64,000 nt of DNA. Origin: Marinococcus luteus_A. GTDB taxonomy: Bacteria; Bacillota; Bacilli; Bacillales; Marinococcaceae. This document shows positions 16,936-26,262 of the stretch, piece after piece. The notes below the pieces were generated by a model. That model was not told the origin of the DNA. It saw nothing but the letters and a program-made list of their open reading frames with translations, and did no database searches. The stretch covers positions 1-64,000 of the forward strand of contig NZ_JAXRUV010000009.1 of assembly GCF_034497705.1 (NCBI RefSeq). Direction: 5' to 3'. The position numbers and the translations under genes are program-made. Within the stretch, counting starts at the first letter, position 1; each line of letters starts with the position of its first letter.

Positions 16936-18497
16936 ATGCAACGGTCATAATCCTATTTCTTGCAATAGTCAGCCTCACCCTCGTCATAACATATTATTCA
17001 GCGAAAAAAACCAGCTCGGCCAGTGACTTCTATACAGCCGGAGGCGGCTTGACCGGCTGGCAGAACGGTCTTGCAATTTCAGGGGACTACTTGTCCGCCG
17101 CATCCTTTCTCGGGATTGCCGGTGCTATTGCCCTATACGGCTTTGACGGTTTTCTTTTCAGCATCGGTTACTTAGTTGCTTACCTTGTCGTTATGTTTGT
17201 GGTCGCCGAGCCGCTTCGTAACCTTGGCCAGTTTACGCTAGCTGATATGCTGAATGCCCGTTTCGATGCGAAAAAAATCCGCGGGGCAGCGGCGTTCAGT
17301 ACAATTACCATTGTTATTTTCTACATGATTGCCCAGCTTGTCGGTGCAGGGGCCTTAATTCAGCTCCTGTTTGGAATCCCTTACATTTGGGCTGTTATTC
17401 TTGTAGGTGTCATGATGACCACATATGTGTTGTTTGGCGGCATGACTGCCACCAGCTGGGTACAGATTACAAAAGCTGTACTACTCATGATTGGTACACT
17501 GATTATTTCCATCATGGTGCTATGGCAGTTTAACTTCAATATTCTTGCCATGTTCCGGGAAGCAGGACAGGCAACGCCGGCAGGAGGCAATTTCCTGAAC
17601 CCGGGTCAGCAGGATAACCTGCCGCTTGATTCATTATCTCTCATGATTGCACTTGTGCTTGGTACAGCCGGCCTTCCACACATTCTCATGCGCTTTTTCA
17701 CTGTTAAAGATGCGAAAACAGCGCGGAGTTCGGTTGTTACAGCTACTTGGATCGTTGGTATCTTTTATCTCTTAACGGTCTGCTTAGGCTTTGGCGCAGC
17801 AATTTTTGTCGGACAGTCAGACATTGTCGCTGCCAACCCGGCCGGAAACATGGCTGCACCGCTTCTAGCTCAGGCACTCGGCGGCGATCTGCTGTTCTCC
17901 TTCGTCTGTGCCGTTGCCTTCGCAACGATTCTCGCAGTGGTAGCAGGGCTCGTGCTTTCCGGAGCCAGTGCCTTCGCCCACGACCTGTACGGACAGATCA
18001 TTAAAAAAGGGAAAGTCTCCGAACGCGAGCAGGTAGTCGCAGCCCGTACTGCTTCACTGACAGTGGCTATTCTCTCCATTGCGCTTGCGATCTTTGCCCA
18101 GAACTTAAACGTAGCCTTTCTAGTGGCACTCGCCTTCTGTGTAGCCGCCAGTGCGAACCTGCCGGTTATTGTGTACACAATTTACTGGAGACGCTTTAAT
18201 ACGAATGGAGCTATTACCGCGATTGCGGTTGGCCTCATCAGCGCAGTCGGTCTGGTTGCCATCAGTCCGAACGTTATGAACCCTGACGGAAGCGCATTTA
18301 TTTCCGCTCAGGCGATCTTCCCGCTCACCAATCCGGCGATCGTATCCGTACCGCTCGGCTTTCTCGGCGGCTGGATCGGAACGCTTGTTTCCAAAGAGTC
18401 GAGGTCCGGACGCTACGATAAGGTTCTATTTAAAGCCAACACCGGCTACCGCGAATACGACCTGCAGGGTCGCGCCATTAAAAAAGGTGAAGATTAA
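16932..18497 (+). CDS. Sodium/solute symporter, acetate permease type
   Basis: A 521-residue member of the sodium:solute symporter family, cation/acetate symporter branch (ActP, B. subtilis YwcA). It has about 13 membrane segments, the N-terminal DFYTAGGGLTGWQNGLAISGDYLSAASFLG block that lines the ligand and Na+ site, and the A-L-V-L-G-T-A-G-L-P-H-I-L-M-R-F-F block. Together with DUF485 it probably takes up acetate or another short monocarboxylate under CcpA control, using the Na+ gradient. Confidence 0.9.
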   Translation: MNATVIILFLAIVSLTLVITYYSAKKTSSASDFYTAGGGLTGWQNGLAISGDYLSAASFLGIAGAIALYGFDGFLFSIGYLVAYLVVMFVVAEPLRNLGQFTLADMLNARFDAKKIRGAAAFSTITIVIFYMIAQLVGAGALIQLLFGIPYIWAVILVGVMMTTYVLFGGMTATSWVQITKAVLLMIGTLIISIMVLWQFNFNILAMFREAGQATPAGGNFLNPGQQDNLPLDSLSLMIALVLGTAGLPHILMRFFTVKDAKTARSSVVTATWIVGIFYLLTVCLGFGAAIFVGQSDIVAANPAGNMAAPLLAQALGGDLLFSFVCAVAFATILAVVAGLVLSGASAFAHDLYGQIIKKGKVSEREQVVAARTASLTVAILSIALAIFAQNLNVAFLVALAFCVAASANLPVIVYTIYWRRFNTNGAITAIAVGLISAVGLVAISPNVMNPDGSAFISAQAIFPLTNPAIVSVPLGFLGGWIGTLVSKESRSGRYDKVLFKANTGYREYDLQGRAIKKGED

Positions 18498-18506
18498 TCA
18501 TACAAA

Positions 18507-18539
18507 AAGCCCCGGAGCGACCGCTCCGGGGCTTTTTTG
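18507..18539 (+). terminator. Terminator of the acetate symporter operon
   Basis: A 12-bp GC-rich perfect stem (18507-18518 with 18523-18534) is followed by a T-run. Confidence 0.92.
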
Positions 18540-18588
18540 TATTGATTCTCTATGCGGGGGAGCACCTGAAAGTAAAGACTGTGTTCTT

Positions 18589-19542
18589 TCATCCAACGAT
18601 ATGCTGCGCGATAAACACGGTGATCGGCAGTAGAAGCAGGCTGACCACCGTGGTCGCAATCAGCGCTACGATACCGAGCTGCTTGGATCCGCCGTGAATG
18701 TAGCGTTCAAATAATACAGTCGCAAGTGTAAAGGTGGGCATCGACGCCTGCACGATAATAATTTTACCGAGAAGCTCCGGGATCGGCAGCAGCCAGACCA
18801 AAAGACAGGCCACCGCCGGCACGGTGAATACCTTCACTAGTACGGCTGTGCCCATAAAACGCTTGTACCCAGTCTTCACCATTTTCCAGTTCGAAGACGT
18901 GATCGTCGGAATCAACAGGCCGATTAAAATCATCGCAAGCGGCGCGGCCAGTCCCGAAATGGTGTTTACCGTTTCGAGAAAAATCATTGGAAGCATCACA
19001 CCGGCGGAGGCAAGCATCACCGAACTGACAAGCGTCAAAAACGGCGTATTTAAAATGGCTGTCAGCTGCCGGAACGAAAAGCGCCCCGGCTTCAGCAGCA
19101 GAATACCAATCGTGAACACACTCGTCATGGTCCCGGCGTCATACACTGCCGCATACGACCCTGCTTCTGTTCCAAACAAAATTGTAATAAGCGGAATACC
19201 AATAAACCCAGTATTGCCGCACCCTGACACAATCGCAAGCTGGCGGGCTTCCATGTCAGTATAATGAAACGAGCGCCCAATCGAATAACCAAGAGCCATC
19301 CCGGTCCACGTAAGCCCGAGCGCGCACGCATAAACCATCGAAAACGACGCCCAGGTGGAGCTGTTGAATTCGAGCTGAAAAATGCTGTATACGACTACAG
19401 CCGGAAGTGCGAAATTAATAGCCACAAAGGAGATAAAACGGCGAGTTTCCACCGATACGTCGATCATTTTAGAGGTGACAAGACCGATTACCACCATCAC
19501 GGCCATCATAAACACCGGCGTAATTATATCAATAATAGACAT
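18589..19542 (-). CDS. AEC family transporter (auxin efflux carrier type)
   Basis: A 317-residue membrane protein with about ten helices, of the AEC family (YfdV, MleP-like). The conserved GCGNTGFIGIPL motif (around residue 100) and the second-half repeat are present. Bacterial members move organic acids such as malate or malonate, but no substrate can be assigned here. The ATG at 19542 is used; the longer in-frame reading from 19668 adds 42 residues that do not look like membrane-protein sequence. Confidence 0.85.
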   Translation of the reverse strand: MSIIDIITPVFMMAVMVVIGLVTSKMIDVSVETRRFISFVAINFALPAVVVYSIFQLEFNSSTWASFSMVYACALGLTWTGMALGYSIGRSFHYTDMEARQLAIVSGCGNTGFIGIPLITILFGTEAGSYAAVYDAGTMTSVFTIGILLLKPGRFSFRQLTAILNTPFLTLVSSVMLASAGVMLPMIFLETVNTISGLAAPLAMILIGLLIPTITSSNWKMVKTGYKRFMGTAVLVKVFTVPAVACLLVWLLPIPELLGKIIIVQASMPTFTLATVLFERYIHGGSKQLGIVALIATTVVSLLLLPITVFIAQHIVG

Positions 19543-19674
19543 CCGTCTCGCCTCGGTTCTTTCATTATTTTCCTGAAGCTGCACGTGTTCTATCTTAATA
19601 CAAATCGGCTGGAATGAAAACGAATGAAAGCTTGCTGTATCAATAAATTCTATGCAAACGCTTCCCATAGGCCG

Positions 19675-19703
19675 AAAAAGCTGCCCTCCTATCGGAAGGC
19701 AGC
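19675..19703 (-). terminator. Terminator of the K+/H+ antiporter gene
   Basis: On the minus strand GCTGCCTTCC and GGAGGGCAGC flank a short loop and are followed by TTTTT. Confidence 0.8.
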
Positions 19704-19709
19704 GGTCCG

Positions 19710-21203
19710 TTACGATGAGGTTTTGGGCTCCGGATGTTTTTTGCGGTTTAACAGCCGACGCAGATCGTCCTTTTGCTGTCTGGAAACAAGAATGTACAGA
19801 AAATCTCCTTCCTGGATCTCGGTATTGCCGCCCGGCGTTACGAGTTCATTGTTTCGCACCATGGCGCTTACGGTCGCGTCATTGGGAAAATTGATTTCAT
19901 ACAGCTGTTTCCCGACAATCGCCGATTCCTCGCTCGCCTCAAACTGCACCATTTCCGCATTCGCCGAGCCCATGCTGACGAGTTCGATGGAATGGTACGG
20001 TATTTCCTTCTTCGGACCAACCAGATGCAGAAGCTTCGCCACATAGGAGATGCTCGAGCCCTGAATAAGCGCGGAAGTCAACACGATAAAAAATACAAGG
20101 TTAAAAATCAACTGGGCATTGTCGAGACCGGCGACCACGGGAAACGTTGCAAGCACGATCGGTACCGCTCCGCGCAGGCCCGCCCAGGATAAAAACGTTC
20201 GTTCCTTTATCGTATAGCCGAGAAATGCTGTAGATATAAATACGGCGAGTGGCCGTGCGATAAACATCAGGATAAAGGATAAAGCAATACCGGCAAGCAT
20301 CACATCTGTCGTAAACACCTGCCCGGGAAAAGCGAGCAGACCAAGAATAATAAACATCAGAATCTGGCTCATCCAGGCGAAACCTTCATTAAACTGAAAG
20401 ATCGAGTAGCGGAACGTAAGCTCAGAGTTGCCGATTACAAGCGCAGCTATGTATACTGCCAAAAACCCGCTCGCTCCAACGGCCGCCGTCACGCTGTAGG
20501 CCAGAAGCGCAAAGGCCACCGAAAAAATCGGGTACAGACCACTGGATTCAAGACCGATATGGTTGATCGAAAACGAAGCGAAACGTCCAAACAGCAGTCC
20601 GAAAATAATCCCCGCACCAATCTGCCAGAAAAATGACGGAATGAGCATCCAAATGTCAGCATCCGCATTTGTCAGCAGTTCAATAAAAGATATAGTTAAA
20701 AAAACAGCCATCGGGTCATTCGTTCCTGACTCGGCTTCAAGCGTTGCCCCGAGCTTAGCTTTAATATTTCTTTCCTTCAGGGCAGCGAAAACGGCCGCCG
20801 CGTCGGTAGAGCCGACAATGGACCCAAGCAGCAGCGCTTCGTACCACGTAAAGTCGAGCAGCAGGTACGCCGTGCCTCCCACACATAAGGAGGTGATTAC
20901 TACTCCCGCAGTCGCGAGCGAAATGGAGGGTACCGCTACTCGGCGTACTGTTGCCCATTTTGTCTGCAGCCCGCCCTCAAACAGAATAATCACGAGGGCA
21001 AATATACCGACCAGTTGGGCGACTTCGGCATTATCAAAATAAATGATTTCGAGGCCGTCGCTTCCGATCAGCATGCCGATCAGAATAAACAGCACCAGTG
21101 CCGGCAGCCCGAGTCGGTTCGAAAATTTAGCAACAATAATTCCGGCCACCAGCAGTAAACCGACAAGCAGAACGACTCCATCGTTTGCTTCCAAAAAATC
21201 CAA
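19710..21203 (-). CDS. CPA1 cation/proton antiporter with TrkA-C domain (NhaP2/CvrA type)
   Basis: A 497-residue antiporter with 12-13 membrane segments. The exchange motif GSTDAAAVFAAL and the ND pair of the family (ESGTNDPMAVFLT) are present, followed by a C-terminal RCK_C/TrkA-C domain (about residues 410-485, PNDATVSAMVRNNELVTPGGNTEI). NhaP2/CvrA proteins exchange K+ or Na+ for H+ and matter for pH and osmotic balance. The start is a TTG with AAAGGA nine nt upstream. Confidence 0.88.
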   Translation of the reverse strand: MDFLEANDGVVLLVGLLLVAGIIVAKFSNRLGLPALVLFILIGMLIGSDGLEIIYFDNAEVAQLVGIFALVIILFEGGLQTKWATVRRVAVPSISLATAGVVITSLCVGGTAYLLLDFTWYEALLLGSIVGSTDAAAVFAALKERNIKAKLGATLEAESGTNDPMAVFLTISFIELLTNADADIWMLIPSFFWQIGAGIIFGLLFGRFASFSINHIGLESSGLYPIFSVAFALLAYSVTAAVGASGFLAVYIAALVIGNSELTFRYSIFQFNEGFAWMSQILMFIILGLLAFPGQVFTTDVMLAGIALSFILMFIARPLAVFISTAFLGYTIKERTFLSWAGLRGAVPIVLATFPVVAGLDNAQLIFNLVFFIVLTSALIQGSSISYVAKLLHLVGPKKEIPYHSIELVSMGSANAEMVQFEASEESAIVGKQLYEINFPNDATVSAMVRNNELVTPGGNTEIQEGDFLYILVSRQQKDDLRRLLNRKKHPEPKTSS

Positions 21204-21474
21204 TGTGTTTCGTTCCTTTCATGGCACATGCATCTGCACGCGTTATGTTTTATAGTTTTACGGTGATTTAATAGGAGAACAGGCGCCGGCTGTAGAAAAG
21301 AAGGCCGATGAATCAAACGGGGAAAATGGTACATAATAATATACTCTTTCTATTTTAACATTGATTTTTTATTCTCCATAGCGATCAGCCCTTTTGCGTT
21401 TTCATGCGTAACGAAACCATTTACAGGGAAAAGACGTATAGTGGTATATGCATATCAAAAGGAGGCAACCATTC

Positions 21475-21777
21475 ATGGAAATATCCCGGATACTCAAATG
21501 GGTTACCGGCGGGATCGAACTGTTTCTCGGCATCCCAATTATCGGTGGACTCATTATTGTTGGCACAGGGTACCTGCCGCTGCAGATTATGCTTGTTGTC
21601 CATATTATCGCTCTTATTGCGTCTATTTATGATAAGCAAAAGAAAAGCGGCAACATTCTTGGGATCATTACGTCCGTCGTCGCCTATATCCCGGTTGTCG
21701 GTATGTTTATGCACATTCTTACCGGCATCTGGCTGCTTGTGGAAGCCTTTGGATATCAGCGCGAGAAAGAAATTTAA
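21475..21777 (+). CDS. Small membrane protein, 100 aa
   Basis: A 100-residue protein with three predicted membrane segments (about 10-32, 38-52, 62-90) and a basic-charged loop DKQKKSG. It has no named family that I recognise. AAAGGAGG lies nine nt before the ATG at 21475. It stands alone between the antiporter and an esterase gene. Function unknown. Confidence 0.7.
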   Translation: MEISRILKWVTGGIELFLGIPIIGGLIIVGTGYLPLQIMLVVHIIALIASIYDKQKKSGNILGIITSVVAYIPVVGMFMHILTGIWLLVEAFGYQREKEI

Positions 21778-21872
21778 AGCGAGGCACGCCTCACACGGGC
21801 GTGTCCTGTTTATTTCTGCCTGAAAACAGGAATATGATTGTTAATACTTTTCAGGAAAGGAAGCAGTTACTT

Positions 21873-22763
21873 ATGACCAAATGGAAAACGTCTACGCAGG
21901 CAGCCATGCTGCGCTCTTTTCAAAAACGCGTCAGTCAGCAGTCTCAGTCGTATATTACACCGCCGGCGGCGGATTCGGTCAGCATCTCCTCCTACCTGGT
22001 CGAAACGACGCCCGGAGCCACACCGGTACATATTTATTATCCAATTGCGGACGTTTCCAAAAAACTTCCGGTATATATCAACCTGCACGGAGGCGGCTTT
22101 GTAATGGGCAGCGCCAGCGAAGATGCGGGCTGGTGCAGATATATTGCCGCTGAAGTACCGTGTGTGGTGGTAAACATTGACTACCACCTGGCGCCGAAAA
22201 CTCGTTTTCCGGCCCCGGTGCTTGAAGTGTTTGAAATTGTCGAATGGCTAACAGCACATGCTGGGCGCCTCTCGCTGCAGATGGATAACTACGTACTCGG
22301 CGGTCACAGCGCCGGAGGCAACCTTGCCGCTACGGGAAGCATGATGCTGCGTGATACCGGTCACACGCTTCCGAAGCTGCAGATTCTTGACTATCCCGTC
22401 CTCGATCTGCAGACGGATCCTTATGAAAAACCGGCGTATTCGACTGCCATTCCGCCGTACATTGCGCAGATTTTCAACGACAGCTACCTGCAGACACCGC
22501 AGGATGCCCGTCATCCCTACGCTTCACCATTATATGCTGAACAACTCGAAGGCCTGCCTCCGGCGCTCGTCATTACCGCTGAGTATGATTCGCTCGCCCG
22601 GGAGGCAACGCAATACGTGAATCGTCTGGAAAAAGCAGGCGTCGCTGTGCAGCATTATCCTTTTTCTACGACCAGCCACGGATTTACCCATATGGGAAAT
22701 GAAGAAACCGCGCTTGAGGCGTGGGCCACAATCATTCATGCGCTGAAACGTGCCTTCAAATAA
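21873..22763 (+). CDS. Alpha/beta hydrolase, HSL-type esterase
   Basis: A 296-residue esterase/lipase of the hormone-sensitive-lipase group. The oxyanion-hole motif LHGGGF is near residue 75, the nucleophile elbow GHSAGGN near 145, with an Asp in TAEYDSLA and a His in TTSHGFTH as the rest of the triad. It is clearly paralogous to the protein at 37795-38685. No signal peptide is visible, so it is probably cytoplasmic. The start at 21873 has AGGAAAGGA upstream. The natural ester is unknown. Confidence 0.85.
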   Translation: MTKWKTSTQAAMLRSFQKRVSQQSQSYITPPAADSVSISSYLVETTPGATPVHIYYPIADVSKKLPVYINLHGGGFVMGSASEDAGWCRYIAAEVPCVVVNIDYHLAPKTRFPAPVLEVFEIVEWLTAHAGRLSLQMDNYVLGGHSAGGNLAATGSMMLRDTGHTLPKLQILDYPVLDLQTDPYEKPAYSTAIPPYIAQIFNDSYLQTPQDARHPYASPLYAEQLEGLPPALVITAEYDSLAREATQYVNRLEKAGVAVQHYPFSTTSHGFTHMGNEETALEAWATIIHALKRAFK

Positions 22764-22796
22764 AATAAACCGCCCGTTCGTAACGGCCGGTTCATG

Positions 22797-22824
22797 AGCC
22801 GCCCTTCAAAGGGGCGGCTTTTTA
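22797..22824 (+). terminator. Terminator of the esterase gene
   Basis: AGCCGCCC and GGGCGGCT flank a 7-nt loop and are followed by TTTTT. The hairpin overlaps the last codon of the convergent CDF gene. Confidence 0.85.
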
Positions 22825-23724
22825 GTTACAGATCGTGTCTTCACAGATGTCGCGGTTTTTCATGTCAATCTGAATAGTTGTATGGTGGATGCCGTGCTCC
22901 CTGTGCAGCAGCTCGTTGGCATTTTTCAGCGCCTCCTGCTGGCTCGTGCCTTCTTCAACGACCAGGTGACAGCTAAGGGCCGGAAAGTCTGACGTAATCG
23001 ACCAGACGTGCAGATCATGAATATCTTTGACGTTCTCAACAGTGAGCAGTTGTTCCTTGATCTGCTTCGTATCGATTCCTTCCGGCGTGCCCTCCATGAG
23101 TACGTGCACCGAGTCCCGCAGCACCCGGAGACCGCTGATAAAGACAAGCACCGCAACGACCATGCTTGCGATCGGGTCCGCAAGGCTCCAGCCAAACAGC
23201 ATAATCAGAATGGCAGCTGTAATGGCACCGACCGAGCCGAGCAGGTCTCCGAGTACGTGTAGAAACGCGCTCCGTACGTTTAAATTTTCATGGTTGTCTC
23301 CGCTGTGAAGAATGCGGGCCACAATAATGTTGACGATCAGGCCGATAGTGGCTACGATCAGCATCCCTGTGCTGACCACGGAAGGCGGATCCATTAAACG
23401 CTGAATGCCTTCATACGTAATATATACAGCAATTACCACCAGCGCAAGACCGTTAATAAACGCCGCCAGCACTTCAAACCGGCGGTAGCCGTAAGTTTTC
23501 GACGAGGTCGCCCTGCGGCTGCCGTACCATATGGCTGCAAAGCTGAGGCCGAGCGCTGCTGAATCACTCAGCATATGCCCTGCGTCAGAAAGCAGTGCCA
23601 GACTGTTCGTCCACAGACCTCCGATCACTTCGACGACCATGAAAACAGTAATTAAAATAAATGACCATTTCAGGGCCGTCTTGTTTGTCGTTCCGTGATC
23701 ATGGCTGTGCCCTTCATGCGACAT
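22822..23724 (-). CDS. czcD: Cation diffusion facilitator (Zn/Cd/Co exporter)
   Basis: A 300-residue CDF protein with six membrane segments, a histidine-rich N-terminus (HEGHSHDHG) and the metal-site motifs DAGHMLSDSAALG and a second HxxxD-type site (VRSAFLHVLGDLLGS). The C-terminal cytoplasmic domain carries further His residues (HDLHVWSITSD, HREHGIHH). It exports zinc and similar divalent metals in exchange for protons or potassium. GGGAGGAG precedes the ATG. Two palindromic operators bracket its promoter. Confidence 0.9.
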   Translation of the reverse strand: MSHEGHSHDHGTTNKTALKWSFILITVFMVVEVIGGLWTNSLALLSDAGHMLSDSAALGLSFAAIWYGSRRATSSKTYGYRRFEVLAAFINGLALVVIAVYITYEGIQRLMDPPSVVSTGMLIVATIGLIVNIIVARILHSGDNHENLNVRSAFLHVLGDLLGSVGAITAAILIMLFGWSLADPIASMVVAVLVFISGLRVLRDSVHVLMEGTPEGIDTKQIKEQLLTVENVKDIHDLHVWSITSDFPALSCHLVVEEGTSQQEALKNANELLHREHGIHHTTIQIDMKNRDICEDTICN

Positions 23725-23753
23725 AATGTCTCCTCCCTGCTTCTATACCTTTT

Positions 23754-23824
23754 ATATTCAAATCACCTTTTGATTATATTATACCACTTTCATTTTATTA
23801 TTCAAACGTCCTTTTGAATAATAA
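23754..23824 (-). promoter_or_regulatory. czcD promoter bracketed by two metal-sensor-type operators
   Basis: Reading leftward, TTGAAT (23805-23800), 16 nt, TATAAT (23783-23778). A perfect 12-nt inverted repeat TTATTATTCAAA (23795-23806) / TTTGAATAATAA (23813-23824) covers the -35, and a diverged copy (23754-23779) covers the start site. Both share the core TTCAAAnnnCCTTTTGA. The design fits an ArsR/SmtB-type metal sensor encoded elsewhere. Confidence 0.7.
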
Positions 23825-23908
23825 AATGTCTAAATTTTTCTTTAAAAGGGAATACAGTAACGTACGTAGAAGTTAACGTTACAAAACCCACACAAGGAGA
23901 AGATGTTT

Positions 23909-24901
23909 ATGCACAAACTCGTCAAACAAGCAGGCCTTGGCGCCTGCGGTCTGATCGCCGCAGCAGCTGCCTATGCATTCTTTTCACCGCGGCCGGCTGC
24001 GTGGTATGTAAAGCAGGCCTTCGAAGGCGGCCTCGAAACCGAAGCTCCCGATTTTGCCGAAGCTGCCGAAAATACGGTACAGTATAAGGATATTGACTAC
24101 GAATCCCAATACCGTAACGGACGGCTTGATATTATTTTGACGACAGAAAAAAAAGAAAAAACGCCGGTTATTTTTTGGATGCACGGCGGCGCCTACGTCG
24201 CAGGCGACAAGCAGGATGCTTCCAAATACGTCACCTATCTGGCTGCCTCCGGCTATAATGTGATCAACATTAATTACGCACTCGCACCGGCCGCCGCTTA
24301 CCCGGCACCGTTAATCCAGCTCGATGAAGCGTACCGCTATATTAAACGGCACGCCGATGAGTATGGGATCGATCTGACCAATATTTTTTTCGCCGGCGAT
24401 TCTGCCGGGGCGCAGATCGTCTCCCAGTATGCGGCCATCCAGCTGAATGAGGGGTACTCCCCGTGGGTGCCGGTAAGACGGCATATTGACCCGCTTTACA
24501 TTAAAGGGGTGCTGCTGTTCTGCGGCCCGTACGACCTTCGCCAGATCGCCGGCGCACCGCTCGGCTGGTTCAACCGCTTTCTTTTCAAGCGTATCGGCTG
24601 GGCATACATCGGCACTTACAACTGGGAGGACGCTCCGGCACTTACGGAAATATCGATGCTCCAGCGTCCACCGGAAAAATTCGCACCTACGTTTATTACA
24701 GACGGCAATAAAAACTCCTTCGACACCCAGGGGCGCCGGCTTGCTGCCCTGTTAAGCCGCCGCGTGCCCGTTCGGGACATCTTTTACGATAAGGACGAAA
24801 CGCCGGTCGAACACGAATATCAATTTATTATGGATAAGCCTGCCGCCCGGCAGACGTTCCGTTCCCTGACTGCTTTTATTGATACGTACAGCCGTACGTA
24901 A
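23909..24901 (+). CDS. Membrane-anchored alpha/beta hydrolase
   Basis: A 330-residue esterase-like protein. A hydrophobic N-terminal segment (about residues 8-26) suggests a signal anchor. The oxyanion motif MHGGAY and the nucleophile motif AGDSAGAQ are present; a His in VEHEYQF near the C-terminus may complete the triad. The second ATG (23909) is chosen because AAGGAG lies 9 nt upstream; it is only 3 nt from the first ATG at 23903. It is divergent from czcD, so the upper operator might also influence it. Confidence 0.8.
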   Translation: MHKLVKQAGLGACGLIAAAAAYAFFSPRPAAWYVKQAFEGGLETEAPDFAEAAENTVQYKDIDYESQYRNGRLDIILTTEKKEKTPVIFWMHGGAYVAGDKQDASKYVTYLAASGYNVININYALAPAAAYPAPLIQLDEAYRYIKRHADEYGIDLTNIFFAGDSAGAQIVSQYAAIQLNEGYSPWVPVRRHIDPLYIKGVLLFCGPYDLRQIAGAPLGWFNRFLFKRIGWAYIGTYNWEDAPALTEISMLQRPPEKFAPTFITDGNKNSFDTQGRRLAALLSRRVPVRDIFYDKDETPVEHEYQFIMDKPAARQTFRSLTAFIDTYSRT

Positions 24902-24910
24902 ACGATGAAA

Positions 24911-24947
24911 AGGGCCTGCTGCGCATACATGCGATCAGGCCCTTTTT
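24911..24947 (+). terminator. Terminator of the membrane-anchored hydrolase gene
   Basis: AGGGCCTG (24911-24918) pairs with CAGGCCCT (24936-24943), followed by a T-run. Confidence 0.85.
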
Positions 24948-24959
24948 CTGCGCCGGCTG

Positions 24960-26051
24960 TTATACGTCCAGCAGCGTCCTGAGACGATTCATGATTTCCC
25001 CGCCGTGTTCGCCGACAATCACGTCGTCCTCGAGACGAATGCCGCCCCAGCCTTCAATATACATGCCCGGCTCAATGGTGAGTACCATCCCGGCTTTAAG
25101 CAGATCGTCGTTTTCGCCGTGAATCGACGGCGCCTCGTGCACATCCATACCGAGACCGTGACCGACGCGGGTGATGAAATAATCGCCGTACCCGGCTGCT
25201 GTAAGCACGTCCCGCGCGGCTTTATCAACGTCTCCGATCCGTCCGCCGTCCCGGCATGCCTCTATCGCTGCTGCTTTCGCCTCCGACACAATCTCAAGGC
25301 GCCCCCGGGTAATTTCATCAGCTCCGCCGAATACCCAGGTGCGCGTCATATCAGAGCAAAAACGTCCGTAGCGGGCGCCGAGATCCACCAGAATCAGGTC
25401 ACCCTTTTGCAGCCGGGCTTCTGAAGGAACGCCATGCGGATAGGCGCTTTTTTCTCCGAACAGGACGATCGTATCAAACGCCGCACCATCCGCTCCCTGC
25501 TTTTTCATTACCTCTTCAAGCTGATGAACGACCTCCCGTTCAGTCACTCCTTCCCAAAGCCCTTCTGCAACGGTTTCAAGTGCCCGTTCAGTGATATCCA
25601 CTGCGTGCTGAATCTGCTTCAGCTCCTCCGGCGATTTTACCTGGCGGCTCTGCGCAACCACGTGCTCAAAATCTGTATAGCGGATCCCCGGATAAATCTG
25701 TTCCAGCTTTTCGAACCGGGCCACAGATAAATGATTTTTCTCCACTGCGACCCGGAAAGGATTCGGCATCTGTTTATGAAGTGCTTTTTTCACACTTTCC
25801 CACGGGTCCTCGCTGTCCGTGTAGGTAACAATGCTTCCATGCCAACCGCTTTTTTTCGCCAGCGCCCCTTCCATTTCCGGGCAGACAAGCAGAGGCTCTC
25901 CCTGCCGAAAAAGGATAAGCATTAAAAGCCGTTCATGCGGGTCTGTGTAAAAGCCGCTAGCATAGTAAATATCAGCCGGATTCGTAATAACGGCTGCGTC
26001 CTCCTCGCGTTCTATTAACGCTCTCGTCCATGCTTCAATTATCGCATTCAT
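24960..26051 (-). CDS. M24-family aminopeptidase P-like (Xaa-Pro peptidase)
   Basis: A 363-residue protein with a creatinase-like N-terminal domain (1-130) and a C-terminal pita-bread metallopeptidase domain. The five metal ligands are visible: two Asp in LVDLGARYGRFCSDMTRTW, His in VGHGLGMDVHE, Glu in TIEPGMY and Glu in GIRLEDDV. Like B. subtilis YqhT/YkvY it probably removes N-terminal residues before proline from peptides in the cytoplasm. The ATG at 26051, after an AAGGGGGG purine stretch, is chosen over a frame open to 26315. Confidence 0.88.
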   Translation of the reverse strand: MNAIIEAWTRALIEREEDAAVITNPADIYYASGFYTDPHERLLMLILFRQGEPLLVCPEMEGALAKKSGWHGSIVTYTDSEDPWESVKKALHKQMPNPFRVAVEKNHLSVARFEKLEQIYPGIRYTDFEHVVAQSRQVKSPEELKQIQHAVDITERALETVAEGLWEGVTEREVVHQLEEVMKKQGADGAAFDTIVLFGEKSAYPHGVPSEARLQKGDLILVDLGARYGRFCSDMTRTWVFGGADEITRGRLEIVSEAKAAAIEACRDGGRIGDVDKAARDVLTAAGYGDYFITRVGHGLGMDVHEAPSIHGENDDLLKAGMVLTIEPGMYIEGWGGIRLEDDVIVGEHGGEIMNRLRTLLDV

Positions 26052-26262
26052 CTTTTGGCCCCCCTTTTCTTTAGTATCGCATAAGTTTTCAGATGCTTTC
26101 CAGCCGCTCCTTGTTTTGCCCAAGGTTTGCCTGGAGGCAAAGACGGGAAATAACGACAACAATAAGTGAAACGACGCCCTTTTTGGCTGCGTACAAATAT
26201 ATAGATAAACAGCGTGGTGGTTTCGCGCATATTGCGCAAACCAGGAAGGGGGGACAACATCT

